Below are positions 15,896 to 26,052 of a stretch of DNA of 64,000 nt, in pieces (the stretch's first letter is position 1; every line of letters begins with the position of its first letter). The notes beneath the pieces were generated by a model. The model was not told the DNA's origin. It ran no database searches and saw only the letters and a program-made list of their open reading frames with translations. This stretch comes from Cognaticolwellia beringensis. Its GTDB lineage: Bacteria; Pseudomonadota; Gammaproteobacteria; Enterobacterales; Alteromonadaceae. The stretch is from positions 3,844,001 through 3,908,000 of the forward strand of contig NZ_CP020465.1 in NCBI RefSeq assembly GCF_002076895.1, in the 5' to 3' direction. A program made the position numbers and the translations under genes.

Positions 15896-16729
15896 TTACT
15901 CTTCAGAAACAGAGCGAAGCAAGGCATTAATACCTACTTTTGCACGGGTTTTAGCGTCAACTTTTTTAACTATAATCGCAGCATATAAACTATAGGTGCC
16001 ACATTTAGAAGGTAAGTTACCTGGCACGACTACTGAGCCTGCAGGCACTCGACCATAATGAACTTCGCCAGTTTCTCTATCATAAATACGGGTACTTTGA
16101 CCGATATAGACACCCATCGAAATTACAGCACCTTCTTCTACGACTACGCCTTCCACAATTTCTGAGCGGGCACCAATAAAACAGTTGTCTTCAATAATGG
16201 TTGGTCCCGCTTGTAATGGTTCAAGCACACCGCCAATACCAACACCACCAGATAAATGTACGTTTTTACCAATTTGGGCACAAGAACCGACAGTAGCCCA
16301 GCCATCAACCATACAGCCTTCATCTACATAGGCACCGATGTTAACAAAGCTTGGCATTATCACAACATTCTTACCAATATAACTACCGGTACGTACAGAA
16401 GCACCCGGCACAACTCTAACACCGTCAGCAACAAAATCAGCGTGGCTATAATCAGTGTATTTCATCGGAACTTTATCGAAAAATTTACTTTCAGCTCCGT
16501 CGATGACTTCATTATCCCAAATTCTAAATGAGAGTAATACCGCCTTTTTAAGCCATTGGTGAACAACCCATTCACCGGCAATTTTTTCTGCTACGCGAGC
16601 TGAACCATTATTTAATGCTGCTAATGCATCCAATACTGCTTGTTTTACTTCAACGGAAACATTGGCTGGGCTAATGTTCATGCGATCTTCGAACGCTTGC
16701 TCAATAATTGTTTGTAATTCTAACATCAT
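15896..16729 (-). CDS. dapD: 2,3,4,5-tetrahydropyridine-2,6-dicarboxylate N-succinyltransferase DapD
   Basis: DapD succinylates tetrahydrodipicolinate from succinyl-CoA in the lysine/meso-diaminopimelate pathway, supplying peptidoglycan and lysine. The 277-residue product is the usual length (E. coli 274) and aligns throughout: the N-terminal [32 protein letters not shown], the left-handed beta-helix hexapeptides ([40 protein letters not shown]), and the closing [19 protein letters not shown]. The first two codons are both ATG. The second (16726) is better spaced from AGGA and fits the E. coli N-terminus. It lies 11 bp after glnD on the same strand, so they form an operon. Confidence 0.97.
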   Translation of the reverse strand: MMLELQTIIEQAFEDRMNISPANVSVEVKQAVLDALAALNNGSARVAEKIAGEWVVHQWLKKAVLLSFRIWDNEVIDGAESKFFDKVPMKYTDYSHADFVADGVRVVPGASVRTGSYIGKNVVIMPSFVNIGAYVDEGCMVDGWATVGSCAQIGKNVHLSGGVGIGGVLEPLQAGPTIIEDNCFIGARSEIVEGVVVEEGAVISMGVYIGQSTRIYDRETGEVHYGRVPAGSVVVPGNLPSKCGTYSLYAAIIVKKVDAKTRAKVGINALLRSVSEE

Positions 16730-16740
16730 AATTCCTAATA

Positions 16741-19383
16741 TTAATTTGGTAAAATTTGTCGCTGGCTATCATTGCAAAGCATAGCTTCTAATGAGGCTTT
16801 TTGCGCATCAGTTAATGATTGATTATCATTGTTTGAAATTGTAAATACATCTTCAGCTTTTTCACCAAATGTGGTGATTTTAGCTGAATGTATTTGGATA
16901 TTACATTTTTGAAAAATAGCGGCAATATTTGCTAATAAACCGGGATGATCTAAAGCTACAATTTCTAGCATAGTACGGTTTTTTGCTGCCCCTTTAATAT
17001 AGCTAACATGCGTTGGTACTTTAAATTGTCGAAATCTTTTTGCCAAGGGTTTTGGCTTTATTCTGATTTGCTTTGAGGCTAATTTAACACTTAAAGAACG
17101 CGCTATACTCAAGGCTCTAGCGCTATCATTAATGGCTTTATTGCGATTGTCTAACACGACAAAAGTGTTGGCCGTATAGCCAGATTTATTGGTCGTGATT
17201 TTTGCATCATGAATTGAAAGCTTTTTCGCACCCAGTAATGAGACAATATTGTAAAATATATTGGGTTTATCTTTCGTATAAACGAACACTTCTGTACCAC
17301 CACGATAAGGTTTTGGACTAATAATGACCAAAGGCTTATCTTTGTTGTGTTCCAATATGTGTTTAAAGTGCCAAGCAATCTGTTCAGGTGAATAGCGTAA
17401 AAAGTAATCCGCTTTAAACTCTTTCCACAATTGTTTCAATCGTTCTTGATCAATGGTTTCAGCTTTTAAAATAGCTATGGCTTGTTGTTGATTCTCTCTA
17501 ATCTTTGCTCTTAAATCGACAGGCTTTTCAAGGCCACGTCTAAAGGCGCGCTTAGTACTGTAATATAAATCTTCTAGTAAGTTAGCTTTCCAACTATTCC
17601 ACAAACTTTCGTTGGTTGCTCTCATGTCGGCAACCGTTAAACAATACAAATAGTCAAGGTGAGCTTCATCACGCACAATTTCTGCGAAAGTTTTAATAAC
17701 TTCCGGATCAGAGATATCTCTTCGCTGAGCGGTAACTGACATTAATAAATGTTTTTCTACTAACCAAGCGATCATTCGGCCATCGTGATCACCTAATTTA
17801 TGGATTTTAGCAAAATCTAACGCGTCAATCGCGCCAAGTTTAGCATGGTCGCCACCACGACCTTTGGCGATGTCGTGAAATATACCGGCAAAATATAACA
17901 GTTCTGGTTTTCGTACACGTTGGACAATTTTGCTACACAACGGGTATTCTTTATTATGTTCAACTTGACTAAAACGATACAAGTTTTTCAATAAACGAAA
18001 GCTATGTTCGTCGACAGAGTATGCATGAAATAAATCAAATTGCATTTGGCCGACAATATTGCGCCAAAGTGGTAAATAGGCCCCAATAATAGAGTGTCGG
18101 TGCATTAAGGTAAATGCTAATCCTAAGCCGCGAGGGTGCTTGATTAGCGCGATAAATATTTCGCGGCAGCGTGCATAGTCGATCATACCTGAAACTAGAC
18201 GGCGGCGGGCATTACGCATCAAGCGTAAAGTTTCCGGGTGTAAATCAGTAATTTCTTTATGTTGAGCAATCAGTAAAAACATTTCCATGATCATGGTAGA
18301 CCGGGTAAAAACCCGCTTATCACAAACCTTGATTTGACCATCGATAATGACAAAATCGTCATTGAGTACGATTTCTTTACTGTGTTTCTTTTCGTTTAAA
18401 ATAGCGTATTCAAAATGCTGTAATAGCATTCTATTAAGCTCTGAAACTCTTGATATTATGCGGAAAAAGCGTTTCATCATACGCTCAATAGCGAGCTTGC
18501 CACCATCACCAAAACCCATTAATTCAGCAACATCGGCCTGATAATCGAAAAGTAAGCGGTTTTCATTACGCCCGGCGATAAAGTGCAATGCACAACGCAT
18601 ACGCCAAAGGTAATCTTGACATTCTAAAAGCTCGAAAAATTCATTACTGGTTAAGTAATGATGGTCAATAAGTTGCTCAAGGGTATCAGCCATAAAGTGG
18701 CGTTTGGCAACCCAACCAATAGTTTGAATATCACGCAAACCACCAGGGTTAGATTTGAGGTTAGGTTCAAGAGTATAAGATGCACCATGGTATTGCTGAT
18801 GGCGCAGGTATTGTTCATTACGTTTGGCAATAAAGAATTTTTCAGAAGTCCAAAAGATGTCTTCAATTAACAAGGGTTGTAATTGAGTTACTAAGGCTTG
18901 ATTACCACAAATTTGTCGCATTTCAAGTAAGTTTGTTGCGATGGTAACATCATCTATAGCTTGATTTAGACATTCTTTAATACTACGAACGCTATGGCCA
19001 ATATCAAGTTTTACATCCCAAAGTTGAGTAATAAAGGCTGATATTTTATCGGCTAAGTCATCAGCGATGACATCTTGGGTAATTAATAGAATATCAACAT
19101 CAGAGTAGGGATGAAGCTCTTTCCGGCCATAACCACCAACAGCAACTAAACTGATTTGAAATTCATCTAAATGATGCTGGCACCAAAGTTTGGTTAAAAT
19201 GAGGTCGACATAAAAGGCTCTTGCTGCAACGAGCGAGGTAACCTCACTAACAGGGAATTGTTCTTTTTGCCACTGGTGAAATTCATTACTCAGTGAACAA
19301 ATTTGCGAGCTAGTTAATGGAGGGGCACTAATGGCAAGAGCGTCACTGTATTTTTCTGGAATTAATGATGTAGTATTCAACAA
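16741..19383 (-). CDS. glnD: Bifunctional uridylyltransferase/uridylyl-removing enzyme GlnD
   Basis: GlnD is the primary glutamine sensor. It adds UMP to PII proteins (GlnB/GlnK) under nitrogen limitation and removes it when glutamine is high. The 880-residue product has the nucleotidyltransferase motif [18 protein letters not shown] (D95, D97), a GlnD-specific helical region, an HD hydrolase domain with [12 protein letters not shown] at about 510-520, and two C-terminal ACT domains. The ACT domains carry [19 protein letters not shown] and [20 protein letters not shown]. The length is normal (E. coli 890) and all catalytic motifs are intact. It is located between map and dapD on the same strand, as in E. 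coli (map-glnD-dapD). Confidence 0.98.
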   Translation of the reverse strand: MLNTTSLIPEKYSDALAISAPPLTSSQICSLSNEFHQWQKEQFPVSEVTSLVAARAFYVDLILTKLWCQHHLDEFQISLVAVGGYGRKELHPYSDVDILLITQDVIADDLADKISAFITQLWDVKLDIGHSVRSIKECLNQAIDDVTIATNLLEMRQICGNQALVTQLQPLLIEDIFWTSEKFFIAKRNEQYLRHQQYHGASYTLEPNLKSNPGGLRDIQTIGWVAKRHFMADTLEQLIDHHYLTSNEFFELLECQDYLWRMRCALHFIAGRNENRLLFDYQADVAELMGFGDGGKLAIERMMKRFFRIISRVSELNRMLLQHFEYAILNEKKHSKEIVLNDDFVIIDGQIKVCDKRVFTRSTMIMEMFLLIAQHKEITDLHPETLRLMRNARRRLVSGMIDYARCREIFIALIKHPRGLGLAFTLMHRHSIIGAYLPLWRNIVGQMQFDLFHAYSVDEHSFRLLKNLYRFSQVEHNKEYPLCSKIVQRVRKPELLYFAGIFHDIAKGRGGDHAKLGAIDALDFAKIHKLGDHDGRMIAWLVEKHLLMSVTAQRRDISDPEVIKTFAEIVRDEAHLDYLYCLTVADMRATNESLWNSWKANLLEDLYYSTKRAFRRGLEKPVDLRAKIRENQQQAIAILKAETIDQERLKQLWKEFKADYFLRYSPEQIAWHFKHILEHNKDKPLVIISPKPYRGGTEVFVYTKDKPNIFYNIVSLLGAKKLSIHDAKITTNKSGYTANTFVVLDNRNKAINDSARALSIARSLSVKLASKQIRIKPKPLAKRFRQFKVPTHVSYIKGAAKNRTMLEIVALDHPGLLANIAAIFQKCNIQIHSAKITTFGEKAEDVFTISNNDNQSLTDAQKASLEAMLCNDSQRQILPN

Positions 19384-19571
19384 TAAACTCTCATATTTTT
19401 AATTAAGATTGCCGTTAGCCATACACTAATATCAATCTCACTAACTGTGTGATCTTTTCTACGGGGTTAAATAGCTAACAATTTCGTTATTTCCCTGGGT
19501 AAAAACTAACACACCTAGTTAATGAAAATGATATTACAATAACTCTAATAAGTTACTGTGTAATAAGTACT

Positions 19572-20360
19572 TTAATTGTGCAGTATACGCGCTATGGTAT
19601 CATCTTTGCGTAAGGTTAATATTTCACAGCCTGTTTTGGTTACTACAACGGTATGTTCCCATTGCGCTGATTTTTTACCATCCAAAGTATATACTGTCCA
19701 ATTATCTTCTTTATCAAGCAAAGTATTGGCGCGACCTAAATTAATCATAGGTTCCACGGTAAAGCACATACCTTCTTGCATCTTTTCACTGTCATTATTT
19801 TTATAGTGAACAATTTGCGGCTCTTCATGAAATTCTTTGCCGATACCGTGACCACAATATTCTTTAACTATTGAATAACGTCCCGATTTTTTGATGAATT
19901 TTTGAATTGCTGTGCCAATTTCACCAAAAGTATTACCTGGCTTAACTTTTTTAAGGCCAACATAGAGCGATTCTTGGGTGATTCGACAAAGACGATTATC
20001 TTCAGCAGACGTTTCGCCAATTAAAAACATTTTACTGGTATCGCCATGGTAACCATCTTTAATAACCGTAATGTCGATATTGATAATGTCACCGTCTACT
20101 AATGGCGTATCATTTGGAATACCATGACAAACCACGTGATTAACAGAGGTACAAATGGATTTTGGAAAATTGTGGTAATTTAAAGGCGCAGAAATTGCAT
20201 TTTGCACCTTATCAGTATATTCCGCACATAGGGTATTAAGCTCATCAGTGGTAATACCTGCTTGAACGTGAGGTTCGATCATTTCTAATACATCTGCAGC
20301 AAGCTTCCCTGCAATTCTCATTTTCTCTATTTCTTGCTGATCTTTAATCGTAATTGTCAT
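19572..20360 (-). CDS. map: Type I methionine aminopeptidase Map
   Basis: Map removes the N-terminal Met from nascent proteins. The 262-residue product matches the type I family. The five metal ligands are visible in DGDIINIDITV and DGYHGDTSKMF (two Asp), GHGIGKEFHEEP (His), FTVEPMIN (Glu) and QWEHTVVV (Glu). There is no N-terminal zinc-finger extension, as usual in bacteria. It is upstream of glnD on the minus strand with a 188-bp gap and divergent from the rpsB operon beyond a DsbA-family gene. That gene is an insertion relative to the direct map/rpsB divergence of E. coli. The ATG is preceded by GAGGTTTT, a good ribosome site. Confidence 0.97.
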   Translation of the reverse strand: MTITIKDQQEIEKMRIAGKLAADVLEMIEPHVQAGITTDELNTLCAEYTDKVQNAISAPLNYHNFPKSICTSVNHVVCHGIPNDTPLVDGDIINIDITVIKDGYHGDTSKMFLIGETSAEDNRLCRITQESLYVGLKKVKPGNTFGEIGTAIQKFIKKSGRYSIVKEYCGHGIGKEFHEEPQIVHYKNNDSEKMQEGMCFTVEPMINLGRANTLLDKEDNWTVYTLDGKKSAQWEHTVVVTKTGCEILTLRKDDTIARILHN

Positions 20361-20700
20361 AAAACCTCAAATGTGACGCTGTAAATTATGTAATAAGGGT
20401 AATTATATAGCTACTTAATCAATAGTTTCACTAACATGAAAAATATTACTATCGTAGTTAAAAATTAATTACTGCTGATTTTACCTGCTTTTTATACCTT
20501 TGCCCAATCGTAAAACGTTAGCGTTAATAATTAGATGTTATATAGCGAGCATTTAATAAGCTAAGGGCTCGCGTAATGTCGTTAGGTAAAGTAGATGGAG
20601 CAACAGCGAAACACATTTAAAATCATTTCAGTCCTGTTATATAACTATGCCGCTATGCTCGTTGAATAATGTCTGTGAAACTATGGCGTTAAATAATGAA
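20361..20700. other. Spacer upstream of map
   Basis: About 340 bp without a gene. It should contain the map promoter near its left end. A weak hairpin (GCGAGC at 20545-20550 with GCTCGC at 20567-20572) was seen. No other structure or reading frame could be supported. Confidence 0.4.
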
Positions 20701-20727
20701 TGATGGCAATGTTCGATTGCCATCAAT
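20701..20727 (-). terminator. Hairpin terminator of the DsbA-family gene
   Basis: A perfect ten-base-pair stem (TGATGGCAAT with ATTGCCATCA) with a five-base loop begins five bases beyond the stop codon at 20732. The T-run is better on the plus strand (ATTTTATT), so the hairpin may work in both directions. Confidence 0.65.
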
Positions 20728-20731
20728 TTTA

Positions 20732-21358
20732 TTATGATAAGTTTTCTAGCTCAATCTTAACCGCATCAATAATGGATTCAGGACTTTCTAGATAAAGATT
20801 GTGATTCAATAACACTAAACTTTCATTACACGCTAAGAGCATCGCTGGAATAGCTTGCGTACCAATTATTTCCTGAATTTCAATAATGTCATGAATCGCA
20901 AACTCGGCATCTTTAGTCAGTTTATTAGATTGTAGACATTTTGCTGGTGGTGACAATTTCAGTTCGTCAATAATATCATTCACACTTTCTTGATCCGTTA
21001 ATTCGTTGCCTAAAACAAAGTGTGCATATTGTAATTTAGTCAATAACTCAAAGGCAGATTTTGCCGATTTGTTTTGCACCCAAGCCATTAAGTTAGCCGC
21101 TAACGTTGAGTCTTTAGAATAATTAAGGGTATCAATGTAATTAGCACCAAAAGTTACCTGACTGAATTCTCGAACGGCAGCAATGGTTGTGGGTGTTACT
21201 TTATTGTCACCATCGTAATAACCTACGTGCATAGCTCTAAGTGTAATAGATGGAAAAGCACTTAATACTTTTTCAACTAATACTGTAGAGGCATAGCTCC
21301 AAGGACAATGACTATCGTAAATATAAAAAAGTTCTGCGTTTGGTGTATTCAATGACAT
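20732..21358 (-). CDS. DsbA-family thioredoxin-fold protein (CPWS motif)
   Basis: The 208-residue product has a thioredoxin fold of the DsbA/2-hydroxychromene-2-carboxylate isomerase group. FYIYDSHCPWSYAS carries a CPWS motif (Cys18, Ser21) in place of CxxC, a helical insertion follows, and GTQAIPAMLL holds the conserved cis-Pro. There is no signal peptide, so it is cytosolic. The single Cys suggests a glutathione-dependent or FrnE/HCCA-like isomerase or reductase activity rather than disulfide formation. It lies between map and the rpsB operon on the minus strand and ends in its own terminator. Its function in this place is unknown. Confidence 0.8.
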   Translation of the reverse strand: MSLNTPNAELFYIYDSHCPWSYASTVLVEKVLSAFPSITLRAMHVGYYDGDNKVTPTTIAAVREFSQVTFGANYIDTLNYSKDSTLAANLMAWVQNKSAKSAFELLTKLQYAHFVLGNELTDQESVNDIIDELKLSPPAKCLQSNKLTKDAEFAIHDIIEIQEIIGTQAIPAMLLACNESLVLLNHNLYLESPESIIDAVKIELENLS

Positions 21359-21487
21359 GATTTAATTAGCTTGATGAAAAAAGTAAGTTAATTTTAACTC
21401 GCTGGTATTAAAGATCCTAGTCATTAGCAAAATAAAATATCATTAGGGTAAATTTCAAGCTAAAAGCTAGTCAATTGCTTGTGTTTA

Positions 21488-21503
21488 TGGTATAAAGTGC
21501 GCC
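21488..21503 (+). promoter_or_regulatory. Extended -10 promoter of rpsB-tsf
   Basis: TG-G-TATAAA at 21488-21496 forms an extended -10 element, followed by the GC-rich discriminator GTGCGCCG. This fits the conserved rpsB promoter of gammaproteobacteria, which is under stringent control. No good -35 hexamer is needed or seen. Transcription should begin near 21503. Confidence 0.7.
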
Positions 21504-21709
21504 GTTAAATTGTTTGTCTGAATCTTCAATGGTTTTTTCAAATATTTTTAGCATTAAAAGGGTATTGAAAAAATTCAATACATTAAAACTAAACTCACAT
21601 ACATCTAGCAAAGATATACCGGGGTGCTCAGCGTATTTACGATAAGTAAGGCGCAATAAGGGTCGTGTATATTGGATGTATGAACGCTTAACCCCACAAA
21701 GGAAAAAAC
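21504..21709 (+). promoter_or_regulatory. rpsB mRNA leader, candidate S2 autoregulatory element
   Basis: A leader of about 200 bases precedes rpsB. Its 3' part can form a long-range pairing: GGGGT (21621-21625) with ACCCC (21691-21695), and AGCG (21630-21633) with CGCT (21685-21688). This closes a structured domain just before the ribosome site AAAGGA. Ribosomal protein S2 is known to repress rpsB-tsf through a conserved leader in gammaproteobacteria. The pairing here is by eye, so the assignment is provisional. Confidence 0.6.
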
Positions 21710-22438
21710 ATGCCAAACGTTTCTATGCGCGATATGCTTAAAGCAGGTGTTCATTTCGGTCACAAAACCCGTTACTGGAACCCAAAAATGAAATCATACA
21801 TTTTTGGTGCACGTGATAAAGTTCATATCATCAACCTTGAACAAACTGTTCCAATGTTCAACGAAGCTCTTGCTGTTTTAAGCAACGTTTCTTCGAAGAA
21901 AGGTAAAGTTTTATTTGTTGGTACTAAACGCGCAGCAAGCGATGCTATTAAAGATGCAGCGATTAAATGTGATCAATTCTACGTAAATCACCGTTGGTTA
22001 GGTGGTATGTTGACTAACTGGAAAACAGTTCGTCAATCAATCAAACGTTTAAAAGATCTTGAAGCTCAAAGCTCAGACGGTACTTTTGAAGCGCTTACTA
22101 AAAAAGAAGCTTTAATGCGTACTCGTGAAATGGAAAAACTTGAGAAAAGCCTTGGTGGTATCAAAAACATGGGTGGTTTACCTGATGTTTTATTCATCAT
22201 CGATGCAGATCACGAGCACATTTCTATTAAAGAAGCTAACAACTTAGGCATTCCAGTAATTTCTGTTGTTGATACAAACTCAAATCCAGATGGCGTTGAC
22301 TACATCGTTCCAGGTAACGATGATGCGATTCGCGCTGTGACCTTATACTTAGATTCAGCTGCTAATGCTGTTCTTTCTGGTCGCGAGCAAAACATCGCAG
22401 TACAAGCTGAAAAAGACGGTTTTGTTGAAACTGAATAA
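21710..22438 (+). CDS. rpsB: 30S ribosomal protein S2
   Basis: S2 is a late-assembling protein of the small ribosomal subunit and is needed for S1 binding. The 242-residue product aligns along its whole length with bacterial S2: [25 protein letters not shown] at the start, [52 protein letters not shown], and [30 protein letters not shown] sequence near the end. AAAGGA lies nine bases before the ATG. It is the first gene of the rpsB-tsf operon, and codon use is strongly biased as for highly expressed genes. A minus-strand frame over the leader is a shadow. Confidence 0.99.
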   Translation: MPNVSMRDMLKAGVHFGHKTRYWNPKMKSYIFGARDKVHIINLEQTVPMFNEALAVLSNVSSKKGKVLFVGTKRAASDAIKDAAIKCDQFYVNHRWLGGMLTNWKTVRQSIKRLKDLEAQSSDGTFEALTKKEALMRTREMEKLEKSLGGIKNMGGLPDVLFIIDADHEHISIKEANNLGIPVISVVDTNSNPDGVDYIVPGNDDAIRAVTLYLDSAANAVLSGREQNIAVQAEKDGFVETE

Positions 22439-22468
22439 ATTCAGTTTTAAGTAACGTTTTATGCTGTT

Positions 22469-22500
22469 ATTACCACAACAGCCAAGGTTGTTGTGGTAAT
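22469..22500 (+). terminator. Intercistronic hairpin (attenuator) between rpsB and tsf
   Basis: ATTACCACAA pairs with TTGTGGTAAT, extended by further pairs to a four-base loop, 30 bases after the rpsB stop. A short T-run (CTTTTTA) follows about ten bases later. A partial terminator at this place is known in E. coli, where it sets the S2 to EF-Ts ratio. Confidence 0.7.
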
Positions 22501-22532
22501 TACTGATAACTTTTTATATTGAGGAAAATTTC

Positions 22533-23405
22533 ATGGCAATTACTGCTGCACAAGTTAAAGAATTACGTCAACGCACAGCTGCGGGCATGATGGATTGTAA
22601 GAAAGCTTTACAAGAAGCTGATGGCGATATGGAACTTGCGATTGAAAACATGCGTAAGTCTGGCCAAGCAAAAGCTGCTAAGAAAGCAGGTAATATTGCT
22701 GCTGAAGGTACTATTTTAATCAAAACTAACGATGGCGTTGCTGTTTTAGTTGAAATTAACTGTCAAACTGATTTTGTTGCAAAAGACAATAACTTCTTAG
22801 CTTTTGCTAACGAAGTTGCTGACGCGGCACTTGCTTCTAAAGTAACTATCGAAGAGCTACAAGCTCAATTCGAAGAGAAGCGTATTACTCTAGTGACAAA
22901 AATTGGTGAAAACATCAATGTTCGTCGTGTAGAGTACATCGAAGGAGCTGCTTTAGCTTCTTATAGCCATGGTGCTACTATCGGTGTTGTTGTTGCTGGT
23001 GAAGGTGATGCAGAATCTCTTAAGCACATTGCTATGCACGTTGCTGCAAGCAAGCCAGAATACATCAACCCTGCAGATGTTCCTGCAAGCGTAGTTGAAA
23101 ATGAACAACGTATTCAATTAGATATTTTAAAAACTGAAAACGATGCTCTTGAAGAAAGTAAGAAAAAGCCAGTTGATTTACTTGAAAAAATCATCATCGG
23201 CCGTATGAAGAAATTTACCGGTGAAATTTCTTTAACAGGTCAAGCTTTTATTATGGAACCTAAGAAAACTGTTGGTGCTATCTTAAAAGAGAAAGGCTTA
23301 ACTGTTTCTTCATTTGTACGTTTAGAAGTTGGTGAAGGTATTGAGAAAAAATCAGAAGATTTTGCTGCTGAAGTAGAAGCACAAATCGCTGCAGCTAAAG
23401 GTTAA
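22533..23405 (+). CDS. tsf: Elongation factor Ts
   Basis: EF-Ts is the guanine nucleotide exchange factor for EF-Tu. The 290-residue product begins with the UBA-like domain [24 protein letters not shown] and contains [12 protein letters not shown], whose TDFV motif inserts into EF-Tu. It continues through [11 protein letters not shown] and ends in the [13 protein letters not shown] block. The length is standard (E. coli 283). GAGGAAAATTTC is the ribosome site. It is the second gene of the rpsB-tsf operon and ends in a strong terminator. Confidence 0.99.
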   Translation: MAITAAQVKELRQRTAAGMMDCKKALQEADGDMELAIENMRKSGQAKAAKKAGNIAAEGTILIKTNDGVAVLVEINCQTDFVAKDNNFLAFANEVADAALASKVTIEELQAQFEEKRITLVTKIGENINVRRVEYIEGAALASYSHGATIGVVVAGEGDAESLKHIAMHVAASKPEYINPADVPASVVENEQRIQLDILKTENDALEESKKKPVDLLEKIIIGRMKKFTGEISLTGQAFIMEPKKTVGAILKEKGLTVSSFVRLEVGEGIEKKSEDFAAEVEAQIAAAKG

Positions 23406-23437
23406 TTTACTTCGGTGAATTAATATTAGCTCAATTG

Positions 23438-23466
23438 AAAAAGCGCCAGTAGGCGCTTTTTTTTTG
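23438..23466 (+). terminator. Rho-independent terminator of rpsB-tsf
   Basis: A stem of ten base pairs (AAAAAGCGCC with GGCGCTTTTT) with a four-base loop is followed by nine or more T residues. It lies 32 bp after the tsf stop. The following 220 bp to pyrH should contain the pyrH promoter, which could not be fixed by eye. Confidence 0.93.
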
Positions 23467-23688
23467 GCAAAAATTTGAAGCTTGTTAGACTTTTTGGTAT
23501 TAGCCTTTTTATTTCTATGAATCAGCGTTCAATAATTACACTATTTCACCAGTAATAAAGGATAAATAGCTTCTACTTTAGACTTTTTTCATATTTGACT
23601 TTCGAACCGTGGCTAAACGTATTAAAATAGCTGCGGTCGATCAGGCCTAGACTATTTTAATTTAAAATTCTTAAGGAATGTTTATTAC

Positions 23689-24429
23689 ATGAGCATCAAT
23701 CCCAAACCAATGTATCGTCGAATCCTTTTAAAACTTAGTGGTGAAGCCCTAATGGGCGAAGAAGGTTTTGGCATAGATCCAAAAGTCTTGGATCGTATGG
23801 CGCAAGAAATAAAAGAATTAATCGAAATGGGCATTCAGGTCGGCTTAGTTATTGGCGGTGGTAATCTATTTCGTGGTAAAGGCCTAGCAGAAGCAGGTAT
23901 GAACCGAGTGGTAGGCGACCAAATGGGTATGTTAGCAACCGTAATGAATGGCTTAGCTATGCGTGACGCTTTACATCGTGCTTTTGTCAATACGCGCTTA
24001 ATGTCGGCTATCGATCTTGCCGGTGTTTGTGACCGCTATAACTGGGCTGAAGCCATTAGTTTATTAAAGTCTGGCCGTGTGGTGATTTTCAGCGCAGGCA
24101 CAGGTAACCCGTTTTTTACAACCGACTCAGCAGCATGCTTACGCGGCATTGAAATTGAAGCTGACGTGGTGTTAAAAGCGACGAAAGTTGATGGTATTTA
24201 CTCAGAAGATCCGGTGACCAATCCTGATGCAACTTTGTATAGCCATTTAACTTATCAAGATGTTTTAGAAAAAGAATTACAAGTGATGGATTTAGCAGCC
24301 TTTACGCTCGCACGTGACCACAGCATGACGCTACGTGTTTTCAACATGAATAAACCGGGTGCGTTAAGGTCTGTAGTTATGGGTGGTGATGAAGGTACAA
24401 CAATCGATCACGCCAAAAATTTAAATTAA
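23689..24429 (+). CDS. pyrH: UMP kinase PyrH
   Basis: PyrH phosphorylates UMP to UDP in pyrimidine nucleotide synthesis and is hexameric and cytosolic. The 246-residue product belongs to the amino-acid-kinase fold: [21 protein letters not shown] at the start, [52 protein letters not shown] and [13 protein letters not shown]. All motifs are intact. The ATG lies seven bases after AAGGAATG. It precedes frr by 19 bp, so pyrH-frr form an operon as in most bacteria. Confidence 0.98.
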   Translation: MSINPKPMYRRILLKLSGEALMGEEGFGIDPKVLDRMAQEIKELIEMGIQVGLVIGGGNLFRGKGLAEAGMNRVVGDQMGMLATVMNGLAMRDALHRAFVNTRLMSAIDLAGVCDRYNWAEAISLLKSGRVVIFSAGTGNPFFTTDSAACLRGIEIEADVVLKATKVDGIYSEDPVTNPDATLYSHLTYQDVLEKELQVMDLAAFTLARDHSMTLRVFNMNKPGALRSVVMGGDEGTTIDHAKNLN

Positions 24430-24448
24430 TTAGTGCAGGAATAAAATA

Positions 24449-25006
24449 GTGATAAACGAAATAAAACAAGACGCTCAAGACAGAATGGCGAAAAGTATCG
24501 AGTCATTAAAAATTAGTTTGAACAAAGTACGTACAGGGCGAGCACATCGTTCTTTACTTGATAATATTGTTGTTGAATATTACGGTATGGACACGCCACT
24601 TAGTCAAGTAGGCAATATTTCTGTGCCAGACGCTCGTACGTTAGCGATTACTGTATTTGACAAAGGCATGATTGGTGCTGTTGAAAAATCTATTCTAAAG
24701 TCTGATTTAGGCCTCAACCCATCATCACAAGGTACGCTAATTCGTATTCCTTTACCTGCATTAACAGAAGAACGCCGTAAGGACTTAGTTAAAGTCGTTC
24801 GTGGAGAAGCCGAAGGCGGTAAAGTTGCGATACGTAATATTCGTCGTGACGCAAATACAGATATTAAATCACTGAATAAAGAAAAAGAAATCAGTGAAGA
24901 TGAAATGCATCAAGCAGAAGATGAAATACAAAAAATTACTGACACGTTTATTAAGCAGGTTGATGATATTTTAGGCAATAAAGAAAAGGAATTAATGGAA
25001 ATTTAA
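24449..25006 (+). CDS. frr: Ribosome recycling factor
   Basis: RRF splits post-termination ribosomes together with EF-G. The 185-residue product has the standard length and the typical sequence: [21 protein letters not shown], the [17 protein letters not shown] block, [38 protein letters not shown] and the C-terminal helices. It starts at GTG, with GCAGGA eight bases upstream. It is directly downstream of pyrH and followed by a strong terminator. Confidence 0.98.
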   Translation: MINEIKQDAQDRMAKSIESLKISLNKVRTGRAHRSLLDNIVVEYYGMDTPLSQVGNISVPDARTLAITVFDKGMIGAVEKSILKSDLGLNPSSQGTLIRIPLPALTEERRKDLVKVVRGEAEGGKVAIRNIRRDANTDIKSLNKEKEISEDEMHQAEDEIQKITDTFIKQVDDILGNKEKELMEI

Positions 25007-25028
25007 AGTTTTCATTGCTTAATCCATG

Positions 25029-25057
25029 ACGCCGTAGATAATGACTACGGCGTTTTT
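25029..25057 (+). terminator. Rho-independent terminator of pyrH-frr
   Basis: A nine-base-pair stem (ACGCCGTAG with CTACGGCGT) with a seven-base loop and five T residues lies 22 bp after the frr stop. Confidence 0.9.
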
Positions 25058-25197
25058 GCATATAAGGGCATGTCCATTATTATCAAACGTGCTTTGATTT
25101 AACTTCTAAGCTTAGCGATAAAATTGAATGTTAATATGCAACGGATATACCCATAATATATTTTATTACTCAGCGTTAAGCTTACAATGGAGAGTAT

Positions 25198-25965
25198 GTG
25201 AGTAAAACAGATAATCAAACTAATCAATTGCTAACAACAGAAGCCAGAACACCTCAACATGTTGCCATTATTATGGATGGCAATGGCCGATGGGCTCAGT
25301 TAAGAGGCAAAAAGCGCGCTGCAGGTCATAAATCTGGCGTTGAGACGGTGAGAACAACTGTCGCTGCAGCAGCAAAAAATGGTGTAAAGGCATTAACTTT
25401 ATTCGCTTTTAGTAGCGAGAATTGGCAACGACCGGAAAGCGAAGTTAGTGTTTTGATGGATCTATTTATGTTTGTCTTAACGAGAGAAGTTAAGCGATTA
25501 CATAAAAACGGTATTAAATTTAATGTCATAGGTGATTTAAATAAATTTTCTAGTAAATTACAGAAAATGATAAAAGAATCAGAAGCATTAACCGCAGAAA
25601 ATACAGGTATGGTATTATCGATTGCTGCGAATTATGGTGGTCGTTGGGATATTACTCACGCAGCAAAAAAATTAGCTGAAAAAGTAGCGCGCCAAGAGAT
25701 CACCGCTGAAGAGATTACTGAAGATTCACTCAACGAATATACTAGTCTAGCGCAATTACCTGAGTTAGATTTATTAATTAGAACTGGTGGCGACTATCGC
25801 ATTAGCAACTTTCTGCTTTGGCAAGCAGCCTACGCAGAATTATATTTTACCGATGTGCTTTGGCCAGATTTCAATGAAATAGAATTTACTAAAGCAATGA
25901 CTGTGTTTGACCAACGAGAACGACGTTTTGGTCAAACGGGTGAACAAGTAACTAATAAAAACTAA
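25198..25965 (+). CDS. uppS: Undecaprenyl diphosphate synthase UppS (IspU)
   Basis: UppS adds eight isoprene units in cis to farnesyl diphosphate, making the lipid carrier precursor for peptidoglycan and LPS O-units. The 255-residue product has the signature [17 protein letters not shown] (catalytic Asp), [32 protein letters not shown] and the C-terminal [26 protein letters not shown]. All substrate-binding residues are visible. It starts at GTG with GGAGAG upstream. It heads the run to bamA after its own 140-bp spacer, with cdsA 87 bp behind. Confidence 0.97.
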   Translation: MSKTDNQTNQLLTTEARTPQHVAIIMDGNGRWAQLRGKKRAAGHKSGVETVRTTVAAAAKNGVKALTLFAFSSENWQRPESEVSVLMDLFMFVLTREVKRLHKNGIKFNVIGDLNKFSSKLQKMIKESEALTAENTGMVLSIAANYGGRWDITHAAKKLAEKVARQEITAEEITEDSLNEYTSLAQLPELDLLIRTGGDYRISNFLLWQAAYAELYFTDVLWPDFNEIEFTKAMTVFDQRERRFGQTGEQVTNKN

Positions 25966-26052
25966 AAACTACTAAAGGGTATTGAGCTTTCAGGTTATAA
26001 CTATAAGCAAGATGGAAGCTCTACAAACCCGTGTATTATTAAGGAATAACGT

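Noticed and set aside
21471..21716. Minus-strand 81-codon frame over the rpsB leader
   Set aside because: It covers the rpsB promoter and leader antisense and overlaps the rpsB start. No ribosome site or known domain was seen; the leader structure explains the conservation.
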